Source: Pedobacter hiemivivus (GTDB lineage: Bacteria > Bacteroidota > Bacteroidia > Sphingobacteriales > Sphingobacteriaceae). Taken from it: a DNA stretch of 64,000 bases. The number at the start of each line of letters is the position of its first letter. Positions within the stretch are counted from its first letter, which is position 1. The position numbers and the translations under genes are program-made. Below, piece by piece: positions 7,572 through 16,909 of the stretch. Below the pieces are notes generated by a model that searched no databases, had not been told where the DNA came from, and saw nothing but the letters and a program-made list of their open reading frames with translations. The stretch covers positions 1 to 64,000 of the forward strand of contig NZ_SJSM01000019.1 of assembly GCF_004331685.1 (NCBI RefSeq). Reading direction: 5' to 3'.

Positions 7572-8833
7572 GCCCATTAAAAATCAGCTGGAAAAGCTTA
7601 TGGTCTAAGCCCCTTTCTTCGGCATTAAACATTATGCTGATTGCCTTTGGAACGGGAATTTTAACCATTCTACTACTAGCATCTACTCAGATTAGTGAAA
7701 AATTAGACAACAACTCAAAAGATATCGATTTGGTGGTAGGTGCCAAGGGCAGTCCGCTGCAATTAATTTTAAGCAGTATTTACTATATAGATTTTCCAAC
7801 TGGAAACATCCCATTAAAAGAAGCGATGGAGCTGGCCCGTAGTCCTTTTGTAAAGCGCGCTGTACCCTTAGCTTTAGGCGACAATTACAACGGTACACGC
7901 ATCGTTGGTACCGACAGCAATTTTGTAAGTCTTTATCAATTAAAAACGGCTCAGGGAAAGTTCTGGCAAAAAGATTTTGAAGCGGCTATTGGTGCTACAG
8001 TTGCTAAAAACCAAAACTTGAAAATTGGAGATACTTTTTATGGTGCACATGGTTTATCAAGTAGCAGTGACGTACACAAGAGCCATCCTTATGTTGTATC
8101 CGGCATTATGACCCCACAGGGAAATGTAACCGATAACCTGATCCTGACCAATGTAGCCAGTGTTTGGAAAATGCATGATGAACATGAAGACCATGACCAT
8201 GATGCAAAAGAGGCGCATGAACACGAAGCGCATGATCACAAAGCACACGAGGCTCATGACCATGAGGCTGATGATCACTCCAACGATGAATCACGCGAGT
8301 TAACCTCTTTATTGATTCAATATCGCTCGCCTATGTCTGTAGCCATGTTCCCAAGGCTTGTAAACGAAACTACAAATATGCAAGCTGCTTCTCCTGCACA
8401 AGAAAGCACACGCCTTTTCTCGCTAATTGGCGTGGGGGTAGACACCCTTCAGTGGTTCGCTATACTCATTATGTTCATTGCAGCCATCAGTGTATTCGTA
8501 AACCTTTATAACTCTTTAAAAGAGCGCAATTATGATCTGGCCATTATGCGTACGCTAGGTGCTTCGAGAACAAAATTATTCCTCATCGTTATTGCCGAAG
8601 GTATTATGCTCACTTTGGCAGGTACCATCATTGGGATATTACTGGGGCATTTGGTATTAGAGTTTATTGGCAGCAATCAAGAGAGCAGTCAGGCCCAGCT
8701 AAGTGGTTTTGTTTTACTTTACAATGAAATATATCTATTTGTTGCCGGACTTGGTATTGGTATATTTGCTGCTATAATCCCTGCGATACAGGCTTACAAG
8801 TCTAACATTTCGAAGATATTAGCTAAGAACTAG
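7568..8833 (+). CDS. FtsX/MacB-type ABC permease with histidine-rich loop
   Basis: This 421-residue permease has an N-terminal membrane helix (about residues 13-40), a large extracytoplasmic domain and three C-terminal helices, the FtsX arrangement. Within the extracytoplasmic domain residues 203-237 contain 12 His alternating with Asp, Glu and Ala. This is a strong candidate for binding zinc or a similar ion. Such a loop is not part of ordinary LolC or MacB. It resembles the layout of Zur-regulated Zrg-type systems in Vibrio, where an ABC ATPase and permease work with DUF-family periplasmic proteins. Direction of transport is not shown by sequence. Confidence 0.88.
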   Translation: MSPLKISWKSLWSKPLSSALNIMLIAFGTGILTILLLASTQISEKLDNNSKDIDLVVGAKGSPLQLILSSIYYIDFPTGNIPLKEAMELARSPFVKRAVPLALGDNYNGTRIVGTDSNFVSLYQLKTAQGKFWQKDFEAAIGATVAKNQNLKIGDTFYGAHGLSSSSDVHKSHPYVVSGIMTPQGNVTDNLILTNVASVWKMHDEHEDHDHDAKEAHEHEAHDHKAHEAHDHEADDHSNDESRELTSLLIQYRSPMSVAMFPRLVNETTNMQAASPAQESTRLFSLIGVGVDTLQWFAILIMFIAAISVFVNLYNSLKERNYDLAIMRTLGASRTKLFLIVIAEGIMLTLAGTIIGILLGHLVLEFIGSNQESSQAQLSGFVLLYNEIYLFVAGLGIGIFAAIIPAIQAYKSNISKILAKN

Positions 8834-8856
8834 AAATTTATTATAAAATAGAGACA

Positions 8857-9300
8857 ATGATGATAAAGAGAATGATATTGGTTGTTTTACTTTTTGCAGG
8901 CTTCGCTGTTAAAGCACAACACAATCCTAACGATCAGATTAACTCGGATAACTGGGATGTTGTAGGTGGCGTAGACTTTAAAATTGTTAAGGACACCGAA
9001 ATGCAGGCCATTTTTTCACCTGAAATAAAAAAGTACGCCAATAAACCATTTGAACTAGAAGGCTACATTGTACCGATTAAAGATGGAATGAAGCAAACTA
9101 AGTTTATGCTATCTACCCTTCCTATCAATCAGTGTTTTTATTGCGGAAAAAATGGTGTACCTATTATGGTGCTGGTAGAAATGACAGAGCCTATCAAGTT
9201 TACGTACAAAACGGTAACGATCAAAGGGACGTTAAAGTTAAACTCGGGCAATGCGATGGACAATCCGCCTATTGCATTGATTGCCGCTAAAATAATATAA
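8857..9300 (+). CDS. Secreted CxxC protein, possibly DUF3299-like
   Basis: The 147-residue product has a signal peptide ending near AVKAQ, with no lipobox, so it is probably periplasmic. The mature part is beta-rich and contains ELEGYIVPIKDGMKQ, followed by LSTLPINQCFYCGKNG with a CxxC pair that could bind metal or form a disulfide. The pattern recalls DUF3299, whose members occur in zinc-regulated operons, but the match is by eye and the family assignment is tentative. It lies 23 bases after the permease and 2 bases before the Fur-family gene. Confidence 0.75.
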   Translation: MMIKRMILVVLLFAGFAVKAQHNPNDQINSDNWDVVGGVDFKIVKDTEMQAIFSPEIKKYANKPFELEGYIVPIKDGMKQTKFMLSTLPINQCFYCGKNGVPIMVLVEMTEPIKFTYKTVTIKGTLKLNSGNAMDNPPIALIAAKII

Positions 9301-9302
9301 CC

Positions 9303-9722
9303 ATGAATATCAATCCGGTAAGCATATTAAAAGAGCATGATTTAAAACACACCAAACAAAGGGTGCGCGTTTTAGAAGAGATTGCTTTAGATTCAGTAGC
9401 CATTTCACAACCCGACCTGGAGAAAAAACTAGGTAAGGAGATTGATCGGGTAACGTTGTACCGGATATTAAATACTTATCAGGAGAAGGGAATCCTACAC
9501 AGGATTATGGATATGAATGGAACTGCCAATTATGCGGTCTGTACCTCTTCCTGCTCAGAAGATCACCACCATGATGAACACGTACATTTCAACTGTACAA
9601 ATTGCAATAAGATTTACTGCTTAGAAGTAGAAGCGCCAAGAATTAAGATGCCGAAAGGATTTACCGCAAAAACCGTAAGCTCTATTGCTTACGGCATTTG
9701 CGAAAAATGTAATGCTATTTAG
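9303..9722 (+). CDS. Fur-family metalloregulator, Zur-like
   Basis: This 139-residue protein has the Fur winged helix (LKHTKQRVRVLEEIA and RVTLYRILNTYQEKGIL) and metal-site residues in HHHDEHVHF. Two CxxC pairs, CTNC and CEKC, match the structural zinc site. Fur-family proteins repress genes when their ion is bound. The operon contents (His-rich permease, Cys/His lipoprotein) point to zinc over iron, which is inference. It is the last gene of the operon, consistent with autoregulation through the upstream palindrome. Its stop codon overlaps that of the convergent SlyD-like gene. Confidence 0.9.
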   Translation: MNINPVSILKEHDLKHTKQRVRVLEEIALDSVAISQPDLEKKLGKEIDRVTLYRILNTYQEKGILHRIMDMNGTANYAVCTSSCSEDHHHDEHVHFNCTNCNKIYCLEVEAPRIKMPKGFTAKTVSSIAYGICEKCNAI

Positions 9723-10219
9723 TGACCAGAATGGCCGTCAGCGCCATGTGCATGACCGTGAGCTAATTCATCTTGAGTAGCTTCACGTACTGCCAATATC
9801 TCACCTGCAAAAATCAGGTCTTTACCAGCCATAGGGTGATTCAAATCAACGTTAACCACAGTTTCATGGATAGCAGTAACACCAGCTCTGAAATGATTTC
9901 CTTGGTTATCTTGTAAAGGAATTACATCACCAACAGCAGGTAAACCAGCTTCTTTAAACATATCGATTGGCAAGTCAGCAAATGCTCCCGGATCAATTTC
10001 TCCGTAGCCATCAGCTGCAGAAAGTTCGAAACCATAAGAATCGCCAACATTTAAACCAGCCAAATGCTCTTCAAATTTTGGAAGCATCATTCCTGTACCA
10101 TATAAAAAAACTAATGGATTTTCTTTATCCGTTTTTTCTACAAAAACTTGTTGTCCTTCTTCATTAGTCGTATGCAATTCGTACGTTAATGATACTACTG
10201 TATTGGGTTTAATACTCAT
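9719..10219 (-). CDS. FKBP-type peptidyl-prolyl isomerase, SlyD-like
   Basis: The 166-residue protein has an FKBP core with GTGMMLPKFEEHLAGLNVGD, the inserted flap of SlyD proteins, and the conserved NHPMAGKDLIFAGEILAVREAT segment. The C-terminal tail AHGHAHGADGHSGH has six His, as in SlyD proteins that bind nickel or zinc and assist metalloenzyme maturation. No signal peptide is present. It is convergent with the Fur-family gene, overlapping by 4 bases, so the His-rich tail and the metal operon are physically adjacent. Co-regulation is not shown. Confidence 0.9.
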   Translation of the reverse strand: MSIKPNTVVSLTYELHTTNEEGQQVFVEKTDKENPLVFLYGTGMMLPKFEEHLAGLNVGDSYGFELSAADGYGEIDPGAFADLPIDMFKEAGLPAVGDVIPLQDNQGNHFRAGVTAIHETVVNVDLNHPMAGKDLIFAGEILAVREATQDELAHGHAHGADGHSGH

Positions 10220-10230
10220 TGTGATGTTTT

Positions 10231-12252
10231 TTAATTTATCAATTTTAATGCTTCATCAACAGTAGCTACTGGCAACTGGCATACTTTATTTCGGCAAATA
10301 TAGATTTTTGTTTCGTTGCTTTCCTTATCTTTTAACAAAGGAAGTTCAGAATTTGTTCCCCCTAATGTAATTTTATTAGGAATGTAATGTTTATCCAGCT
10401 CCATTTTTACTTTTTCGAAATCCTTACCCGTCAACGCGATTTCATTTATACCAAATACTTCTTCCAAAACCTGGATGGCCCAGTTAGAGTAAGCAGAGCC
10501 ATAAGTCTTAATTTGAGGGAGAACCGCAGCCAGCATACCTTCTGCCTTAAGCGTATAGATATCATGATCAAAAAATAAGCCCAGCTTGTGCAGGTTTTGC
10601 GCCATTACTGAGTTAGAAGCAGGAATTACATTGTCCATAATCTCGTGTTTACGGGCGATTAAAACCTCCCCTGTTCCAGATGTATAAAATAACATCGGAC
10701 TGTCGACATCTTCAAAATTTGCCAATACATAATCCGTTAAGCGCTTTGCCTCCAATAACCACTCCGCATCAAAATCATATTGGTACAACGTGATTAAGGC
10801 TTCTATAAAGAATGCATAATCATCTAAGAAACCTGCAATAGTTGCCTTACCGTTTTTATAATTGCGGTACAAACCGCCATCAAGCTTCCTTAAATTTGCG
10901 AGGATGAATGAAGCCGCTCTTTTTGCAAGTCCATAATAATGAGGATTACCAAATATTCCGGCACTCTCTGCCAGACCTTTAATCGCCATCGCATTCCAGG
11001 CCGTTAAACACTTATCATCCAATCCTGGTCTTACCCTTTTGCTACGTTCCTGAAGCAACTTTAGCTTCACCTCTTTTATTTTCTCTATCAAGATGATAAT
11101 CGAAACGCCTTTAACCTCAGCATAATCCTCTACCGTAAATTTCCTGAGTAAAATATTTGTCTGCTCTTCTTCCCAATTCCCTTCCTCAGTCACATTAAAA
11201 TAATCAGCAAGTAAAACGGCATCAGCGCCAAGCACAGCATCAAATTCTGCTTTATCCCATACATAGAACTTGCCTTCTACTCCTTCACTATCGGCATCCA
11301 GTGCAGAATAGAAGAGCCCTTCCGGCGATGTCATTTCTCTTTCCAGCCAGACAATCGTTTCTTCGGCGATCTCTTTAAACAGCATGGATTTCGAATACTG
11401 ATGCGCCTCCGCGTATAAGCTGATCAATTGACCATTGTCATATAACATTTTCTCAAAATGAGGAACATGCCATGCACCATCAACAGAATAGCGAGCAAAG
11501 CCCCCACCTATATGATCATAAATACCACCCATCGCCATTTTCTCGAGGGTAAGCAAGGCCAAAACATGGGTACCATCATCTTCCATCAGGTGGCTGTAGC
11601 GCAACATAAACTGCCAGTTATTAGGCAGCGGGAATTTTGGTGCACGATTATATCCACCCTCTGCAATATCAAAATACCTTTTCCAAGGTTCTATAATCTC
11701 CCTTAGATGCGTTGTGGTATAGTCATCAACTTTGATATTTGGAATAATTTTCTCTGCATTTTTAATGCCATCAGTTAACCTATCGGCATATTGTATGGCT
11801 TTATCCGGTTCATTAGCCCACATATTTGCCACACTCGACAATACATTTATCCAGTCTTCCTTTTTAAAATAAGTACCACCATATATAGGTTGCTGATCAG
11901 GCAAGCAAATACAGTTTAAAGGCCAGCCACCACTTCCTGTCATCAATTGTATGGCCAACATATAAATCTGATCAATATCAGGCCGTTCTTCCCTATCCAC
12001 TTTGATGCAAACATAATCGCGATTCATCACCTCTGCGACTTCATGATTTTCAAAACTCTCACGTTCCATTACATGGCACCAATGGCAAGCCGAATAACCG
12101 ATGCTCACCAATATCAATTTGTTTTCATCCTTTGCTTTTTGCAAAGCTTCAGTTCCCCATTCATACCAATTTACCGGATTATAAGCATGTTGCAGTAAAT
12201 ATGGCGATGATGCATGGATTAAATTATTGGATTCTTTATTTATATTAGACAT
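10231..12252 (-). CDS. DUF255 thioredoxin-fold protein, YyaL/SPATA20 family
   Basis: This 673-residue cytoplasmic protein starts with the family signature [20 protein letters not shown], then a thioredoxin-like domain with C56-H-W-C59 and [14 protein letters not shown]. The C-terminal two thirds resemble an (alpha/alpha)6 toroid of six-hairpin glycosidase type, with [13 protein letters not shown] and [12 protein letters not shown]. Length matches the family. Biochemical function is unsettled; redox or sugar-epimerase activity has been suggested for relatives. The gene lies 11 bases upstream of the SlyD-like gene on the same strand, so they may be cotranscribed. Confidence 0.9.
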   Translation of the reverse strand: MSNINKESNNLIHASSPYLLQHAYNPVNWYEWGTEALQKAKDENKLILVSIGYSACHWCHVMERESFENHEVAEVMNRDYVCIKVDREERPDIDQIYMLAIQLMTGSGGWPLNCICLPDQQPIYGGTYFKKEDWINVLSSVANMWANEPDKAIQYADRLTDGIKNAEKIIPNIKVDDYTTTHLREIIEPWKRYFDIAEGGYNRAPKFPLPNNWQFMLRYSHLMEDDGTHVLALLTLEKMAMGGIYDHIGGGFARYSVDGAWHVPHFEKMLYDNGQLISLYAEAHQYSKSMLFKEIAEETIVWLEREMTSPEGLFYSALDADSEGVEGKFYVWDKAEFDAVLGADAVLLADYFNVTEEGNWEEEQTNILLRKFTVEDYAEVKGVSIIILIEKIKEVKLKLLQERSKRVRPGLDDKCLTAWNAMAIKGLAESAGIFGNPHYYGLAKRAASFILANLRKLDGGLYRNYKNGKATIAGFLDDYAFFIEALITLYQYDFDAEWLLEAKRLTDYVLANFEDVDSPMLFYTSGTGEVLIARKHEIMDNVIPASNSVMAQNLHKLGLFFDHDIYTLKAEGMLAAVLPQIKTYGSAYSNWAIQVLEEVFGINEIALTGKDFEKVKMELDKHYIPNKITLGGTNSELPLLKDKESNETKIYICRNKVCQLPVATVDEALKLIN

Positions 12253-12334
12253 GAGATTGAATTATGTATTATGAGATAAATAGTACCGAATTTGAAACCA
12301 TAAAGCTATCAATTAATCCAACAAAGCCATAAAA

Positions 12335-13432
12335 ATGAAGATTACCCATACCGAAATTTACCGTTTTAGCATCCCTATTGAGCCATTTGTGATTGCAACA
12401 GGGACCATGCACTTTGCACAAAATGTGTTCATCAGAATATATACTGATGCGGGTATTTATGGTGTAGGGGAATGTTCGGCATTTCCAATGATTGTTGGCG
12501 AAACCCAGGAAACCTGTCTGGCTGTAGCCAAAGACCTTGCGAAGATCCTTCTCGGTAAAGATCCGCTTGATATCCCCGAAAGGATGAATGACTTGTTGGG
12601 CTATATTGATCATAACAATACCATTAAAAGTGCTTTTGATATGGCTTTGTTTGATATTTCTGCAAAAAATAAAAACCTACCCTTATATCAGTTTTTAGGC
12701 GGACAAAAACACAGCATCGAAACCGATATGACCATTGGCATTGGCAGTCCTGAAAACATGGCAATTTTAGCCTTAAAATATCAGCAGCAAGGTTGTAGGA
12801 TGATAAAAATAAAACTCGGAAAAAATGTACATGACGACATTGACCGTGTAAAACAAATCAGAAAGGCAGTAGGTGAGCACATGATCTTAAGACTAGATGC
12901 CAACCAGGGCTGGGATTTTGATGATGCGCTTTTTGCATTAGGTGAAATGGCTCCGCTAAACATTCAATTTTGTGAACAACCCATGCGGACCTGGTATGAT
13001 GATCGACTGCCAGAACTCAGTCTAAATTCGCCCATTAAAATCATGGCCGATGAGAGCTGCTATAACCACCATGATGCCAGAAAACTGATCAACAGCAAAT
13101 CATGCGATTACCTCAATATTAAATTTTGCAAATCAGGGGGGATTTTAGGAGCGCAAAAAATTCATGAGGTTGCACTACAAACTGGCATTAAGTGTATGAT
13201 AGGTGGTATGCTGGAAAGTAGGCTTGCCGTAACAGCCAATCTACATTTTGCGCTGGCCAGTCCAAATGTGGTTTTTCACGATCTTGACAGCTGCCTTTTG
13301 GGGCACCTTATAGATCCCATCGTTGGCGGTCTAACCTATAACGGCTACATCCTTGATGTGCCGGATACGCCTGGAATTGGCGCCGATGCCGATCCTATGT
13401 TTTTGAAAGACTGTGAAAAATGGGTGATATAA
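12335..13432 (+). CDS. Dipeptide epimerase, enolase superfamily (L-Ala-D/L-Glu type)
   Basis: This 365-residue enzyme has the muconate-lactonizing subgroup signature: K158-x-K160, metal ligands at D188 (LDANQGW), E214 (CEQP) and D239 (ADES), and a second catalytic Lys in NIKFCKSGG (263-266). These residues abstract and return the alpha proton of dipeptides such as L-Ala-D-Glu, linking it to murein peptide recycling. Exact dipeptide specificity cannot be read from sequence. No signal peptide is present. It stands alone, diverging from the DUF255 gene and converging with the TlpA-like gene across a terminator. Confidence 0.9.
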   Translation: MKITHTEIYRFSIPIEPFVIATGTMHFAQNVFIRIYTDAGIYGVGECSAFPMIVGETQETCLAVAKDLAKILLGKDPLDIPERMNDLLGYIDHNNTIKSAFDMALFDISAKNKNLPLYQFLGGQKHSIETDMTIGIGSPENMAILALKYQQQGCRMIKIKLGKNVHDDIDRVKQIRKAVGEHMILRLDANQGWDFDDALFALGEMAPLNIQFCEQPMRTWYDDRLPELSLNSPIKIMADESCYNHHDARKLINSKSCDYLNIKFCKSGGILGAQKIHEVALQTGIKCMIGGMLESRLAVTANLHFALASPNVVFHDLDSCLLGHLIDPIVGGLTYNGYILDVPDTPGIGADADPMFLKDCEKWVI

Positions 13433-13434
13433 AC

Positions 13435-13471
13435 AAAACGGGACATGCTGTTGAGCAGAATGTCCCGTTTT
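13435..13471. terminator. Bidirectional terminator between convergent genes
   Basis: A perfect 12-bp stem, AAAACGGGACAT (13435-13446) with ATGTCCCGTTTT (13460-13471), encloses a 13-base loop. It has A- and T-runs at the base and lies just after the epimerase stop and before the TlpA-like stop, so it can serve both strands. Confidence 0.85.
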
Positions 13472-13498
13472 GATGTTATTCATAGGTATGATTACCGT

Positions 13499-14632
13499 TT
13501 ATTTAGAAAGTAATGCTTCTAATTTTTTATGAAGTTCTTCCCCTCTCAAGTTACTCGCAACAATCTTCCCATCTGGGCCGATTAAATAATTCTGAGGAAT
13601 CCCTCTAACACCATAAAGGACTGATGCAGCATTTTTCCATCCTTGCAAATCACTCAGTTGAGTCCATTCTAACTTATCAGTTTCAATTGCTTTCAGCCAA
13701 TCTGCTTTTCTGCCTGGGTTATCTAAAGAAACACCTAGTACAGTGAAGTTTTTATCTTTAAATTTATGAAAAGCCGATACTACATTCGGGTTTTCGGCAC
13801 GACAAGGACCACACCATGAAGCCCAGAAATCAAGCAATACATATTTCCCACGGAAATCAGAAAGTTTAACCGGCTTATCATTTACATCATTCTGTGTAAA
13901 ATCCAGTGACATGGAGCCCACAGTAGTTAACTTAGTCGTTTCCATCTGTTTTGCTAAAGCTTTCCCAGAAGCCGAATTCCTTACTGCCGGTGCAAGTCCA
14001 TTAAACATTGGCTCGATTACAGCTAAGTCCATTTTACTTCCAGCGATTTCCTTTAAAGCCTGAAGACTAAAGTAAGAGTTCGGATTAGCTTTAATATATG
14101 CTTTTTGCAGTTTCACTTTTTCCTCTTGAGCAGGCTTATTTTGATCCTGCAAGCTTTTCCTAAAAGCTAGGTCTTGTTTTTTATCAGCAGATGCCGCCGC
14201 CCATTGGGCATCCAATCCGGTCATTATAGCTTGTGGAGCTGCTAACATTTTTACATAAGCAGCATTTTCCTCATTAATTTTAGATCCGCTGATCTTTCCA
14301 TTTTTAAGAGAATCTGATGCATTCACCATCACCAATTTATCTGAATAAATCGGCAAAACATCATTGCTTTTGAATGCTGAACGTAAGCCTTTTCCTTCGC
14401 GATCAAGCAATAACCGAACTTGCAATGGCCCTTGTACAGCACCTTTAAACTCAAACATACCATTCTTTAGCGCCGCAGAATCTGTTACCGTATTGCCATC
14501 AAAGCGATAGGTTAAAAACACCTTTGCCGGAGCACTTAGTTTACCAACTTGTCCCTTAATCTGGTAAGGAGTTTCCTGTGCCAACACCATAAATGGAGCT
14601 GATAACAACAGGGATACAATTATTCTTTTCAT
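13499..14632 (-). CDS. TlpA-like thioredoxin with N-terminal DUF4369-type domain
   Basis: The 377-residue protein has a signal peptide (MKRIIVSLLLSAPFMVLAQ), a beta-rich N-terminal domain of about residues 22-115 resembling DUF4369, a helical middle, and a C-terminal thioredoxin domain with ASWCGPC (Cys274 and Cys277). It would act outside the cytoplasm as a thiol reductase. It is the last gene of uptake locus 1, 20 bases after the DUF4465 lipoprotein, so it probably serves proteins or substrates of that locus. Such proteins recur in Bacteroidota SusCD operons, with unknown partners. Confidence 0.85.
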   Translation of the reverse strand: MKRIIVSLLLSAPFMVLAQETPYQIKGQVGKLSAPAKVFLTYRFDGNTVTDSAALKNGMFEFKGAVQGPLQVRLLLDREGKGLRSAFKSNDVLPIYSDKLVMVNASDSLKNGKISGSKINEENAAYVKMLAAPQAIMTGLDAQWAAASADKKQDLAFRKSLQDQNKPAQEEKVKLQKAYIKANPNSYFSLQALKEIAGSKMDLAVIEPMFNGLAPAVRNSASGKALAKQMETTKLTTVGSMSLDFTQNDVNDKPVKLSDFRGKYVLLDFWASWCGPCRAENPNVVSAFHKFKDKNFTVLGVSLDNPGRKADWLKAIETDKLEWTQLSDLQGWKNAASVLYGVRGIPQNYLIGPDGKIVASNLRGEELHKKLEALLSK

Positions 14633-14652
14633 TGTTTTATATAATTTATTGA

Positions 14653-15474
14653 TTAATTTTTAATTCTTATACCGTCCATACAAAAGTAGGATGGCGTTCT
14701 CATTACACCCGCTACGTTATCAGATGAGGCTAAATGAAAGACCACCTTATCTACCTGTCCCAATGAAGTTAAATCGCATTTATACCAATCGTTTAACAGA
14801 TAGCTTTGCGTTGGATGAAGCGGATCATAGGTCATGGAGCAAAGGAAAAACTCCTTAGTCCCGGTTTGAACTCCGCCTTTATAACCTATAGCAATAATTT
14901 TAAAATAGTCCTTATTTGCATCAACCATCTTCTTGACTCCCCCAGGTACATTGGCATACCATATGCCCTTAGGTGCTCCCTTTATGTTCGGATTAACCTC
15001 AGGTACAGCAACAGTCCCATAAACATCACCATATTTCATAGGTAAATAACCATAGGTAGTGTTGGCAACCAGAATATGTTCGATCACAGATGGCGTATTT
15101 AAAGTAAAGAAAGCATCATCATCCTTCACAGAGGCCACAGCAAATGCTTCCGTACGGTTATACTTTGCCGTGAACACGCTAAATCTATTGGTATCTATGG
15201 CCGCCTGGGTATTTGTCCAGGTAAAGGACCGATTATTCCTATTGGAATAGGCAAAACCTGAAAATGAGCCATCAGTATTTTTTTTAGTATTAAAGTTTAC
15301 TATTCCAGACTTGAATCCAGCATCAGGGACAACGAATGAAAAATCATTCAGTTTTAGCTCATTGAATGTGATGTCATTTGTTTCAGGTACCAGCAAGTCA
15401 TGTTTATCAGCGCAGGATGCAGCTAACAAGAGCAATCCGCCCATTAACGTATAAATAGATTTTTTCATATTCAT
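14653..15474 (-). CDS. DUF4465-type surface lipoprotein
   Basis: This 273-residue lipoprotein has the lipobox LAASC with Cys21. The mature protein contains SGIVNFNTKKN, SGFAYSNRNNRSF and a terminal FCMDGIRIKN, the pattern of DUF4465, a beta-sandwich family in Bacteroidota surface proteins. It lies 5 bases after susD and is probably an accessory ligand-binding component exposed on the outer membrane. The start could also be the Met at position 3. The ligand is not identifiable. Confidence 0.75.
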   Translation of the reverse strand: MNMKKSIYTLMGGLLLLAASCADKHDLLVPETNDITFNELKLNDFSFVVPDAGFKSGIVNFNTKKNTDGSFSGFAYSNRNNRSFTWTNTQAAIDTNRFSVFTAKYNRTEAFAVASVKDDDAFFTLNTPSVIEHILVANTTYGYLPMKYGDVYGTVAVPEVNPNIKGAPKGIWYANVPGGVKKMVDANKDYFKIIAIGYKGGVQTGTKEFFLCSMTYDPLHPTQSYLLNDWYKCDLTSLGQVDKVVFHLASSDNVAGVMRTPSYFCMDGIRIKN

Positions 15475-15479
15475 TAAAA

Positions 15480-16892
15480 TTATTTTAAGTCTGGATTTTG
15501 AGTGGCTAATTTGTTACTGATGATCTCTGCATCTGGTATTGGCCAGATGTATTTATTCTCATCAAAGTTTACATCCTTTTTTAGGCTGTAAACCCAAGGC
15601 TTTCCATCCTTCATAAACCTTAAAGAAGCAAACCACTCACTACCATTTTCTAAAGCCAGCTCCACCCAGATTTCTTTGAATAACACATCGTAAAACTCAT
15701 TTAAAGAAGAAGCTGTAAGTGCCGGCAACACCACACTTGTTTTAGCCGCACGCATGGCATTTATTGGTTTTAAAGCATCTGTTACTGTGCCACCGGTTCT
15801 GGCAATCAATTCTGCTTCCATTAAGTATAGCTCAGACCAACGGAAATAATAGGTAGCGTATTTATCCTCCGGTCCAGTTACCCTGCCGCGGTGTGCCAAT
15901 TTGGTGAATGCAGGAAAGGTTCGATCATCCCAGGATTCTGGCGACCTGACAATACCTGTTACCTCAGGGTACCTTGGATCAAATACTAACCAGCCGGTGG
16001 CAAATTCGAGATTGAATTTATGGTTATAGACGATCCCATAAGAATAAGCAAATTCAGATAGCGTTCTTCCTGGTGACTCCAGATACCTGCTCCAAAGGAC
16101 TTCTTTTGAATCCCAGGCATCCTCATACAACTTCTTTACATTCGGTTCTATAAAAGCTTTTGGTTTTAGAGCCTGCACCAATTTTAAGGCCTCTGTGTAG
16201 TCGTTTCCCTTACCGCGATACAATAGGAGCTTAGCTTTCAACACCATTGCCATTTCCTTTGATAAGTACTTGGAACTCGTATAGCTCGGAGCATTAGCTA
16301 TCGCATCGTCAATATCCTCAAATATTTTATCATAAGACGCTCCTACCGTAAGTCGGGCAACCTGAAGATTAGAAAGGTTGGCCATTTTATCCCGGTAAAT
16401 CAATCCATTCGGATTCTCCGGTGCCGACCACCAATGGCATCTGGTCCACAACAACCAGCTATAGTTCCAGGCTCGGTATAAGCGCGCTTCGGCAACCATA
16501 TTCTTTTTGCTGGGCAATCCAGCAGGAAACTGATCATCACTAAGTGCCGAAATGGCAATAATAGCAGCATTGGCTGCGTTTATTGCCGCATACATGCCTA
16601 TCCAGCGATCACCATAGTCCTTGTCCCCTTGTCTTGTCGCCATGTTATAGTTTATCGCGAAGTCTCCGGTATAAAATCCGGCCATTGCCGATAGCGGAAC
16701 CATCAAATTCCCCCCTAAATTTTGATTCTGCACTGTACCGTACATGCCATTCAATACATTTTTGGCACCAGCATAATCAGTCACGGCATTGTCCAGCGTA
16801 AGATTATGTGGAGGCTGCTTATCCAGGAACTTTTTACACGAAGCAAAAAGGATTAATCCTGCTAAAAGCGTATACAATTTAACTTTCTTCAT
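15480..16892 (-). CDS. SusD/RagB-family outer-membrane lipoprotein, locus 1
   Basis: The 470-residue protein begins with a lipoprotein signal (LAGLILFASC, Cys19) followed by KKFLDKQPP, the usual start of mature SusD proteins. It has the TPR-like helical region and a late YYFRWSELYLMEAELIARTGG segment that marks SusD. SusD proteins form the lid of the SusC channel and bind the nutrient. It follows susC by 17 bases in the same operon. The cargo is unknown; no glycoside hydrolase or peptidase is encoded in this locus. Confidence 0.92.
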   Translation of the reverse strand: MKKVKLYTLLAGLILFASCKKFLDKQPPHNLTLDNAVTDYAGAKNVLNGMYGTVQNQNLGGNLMVPLSAMAGFYTGDFAINYNMATRQGDKDYGDRWIGMYAAINAANAAIIAISALSDDQFPAGLPSKKNMVAEARLYRAWNYSWLLWTRCHWWSAPENPNGLIYRDKMANLSNLQVARLTVGASYDKIFEDIDDAIANAPSYTSSKYLSKEMAMVLKAKLLLYRGKGNDYTEALKLVQALKPKAFIEPNVKKLYEDAWDSKEVLWSRYLESPGRTLSEFAYSYGIVYNHKFNLEFATGWLVFDPRYPEVTGIVRSPESWDDRTFPAFTKLAHRGRVTGPEDKYATYYFRWSELYLMEAELIARTGGTVTDALKPINAMRAAKTSVVLPALTASSLNEFYDVLFKEIWVELALENGSEWFASLRFMKDGKPWVYSLKKDVNFDENKYIWPIPDAEIISNKLATQNPDLK

Positions 16893-16909
16893 CAGTATAA
16901 TATTAAATT

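Noticed and set aside
8057-8294. Minus-strand frames rich in His, Val and Met
   Set aside because: They mirror the His-Asp repeat of the permease and have no start signal or independent support.
6942-8833. MacAB-type antibiotic exporter
   Set aside because: No MacA adaptor or TolC gene is nearby; the His loop and Fur-family neighbour point to metal instead.
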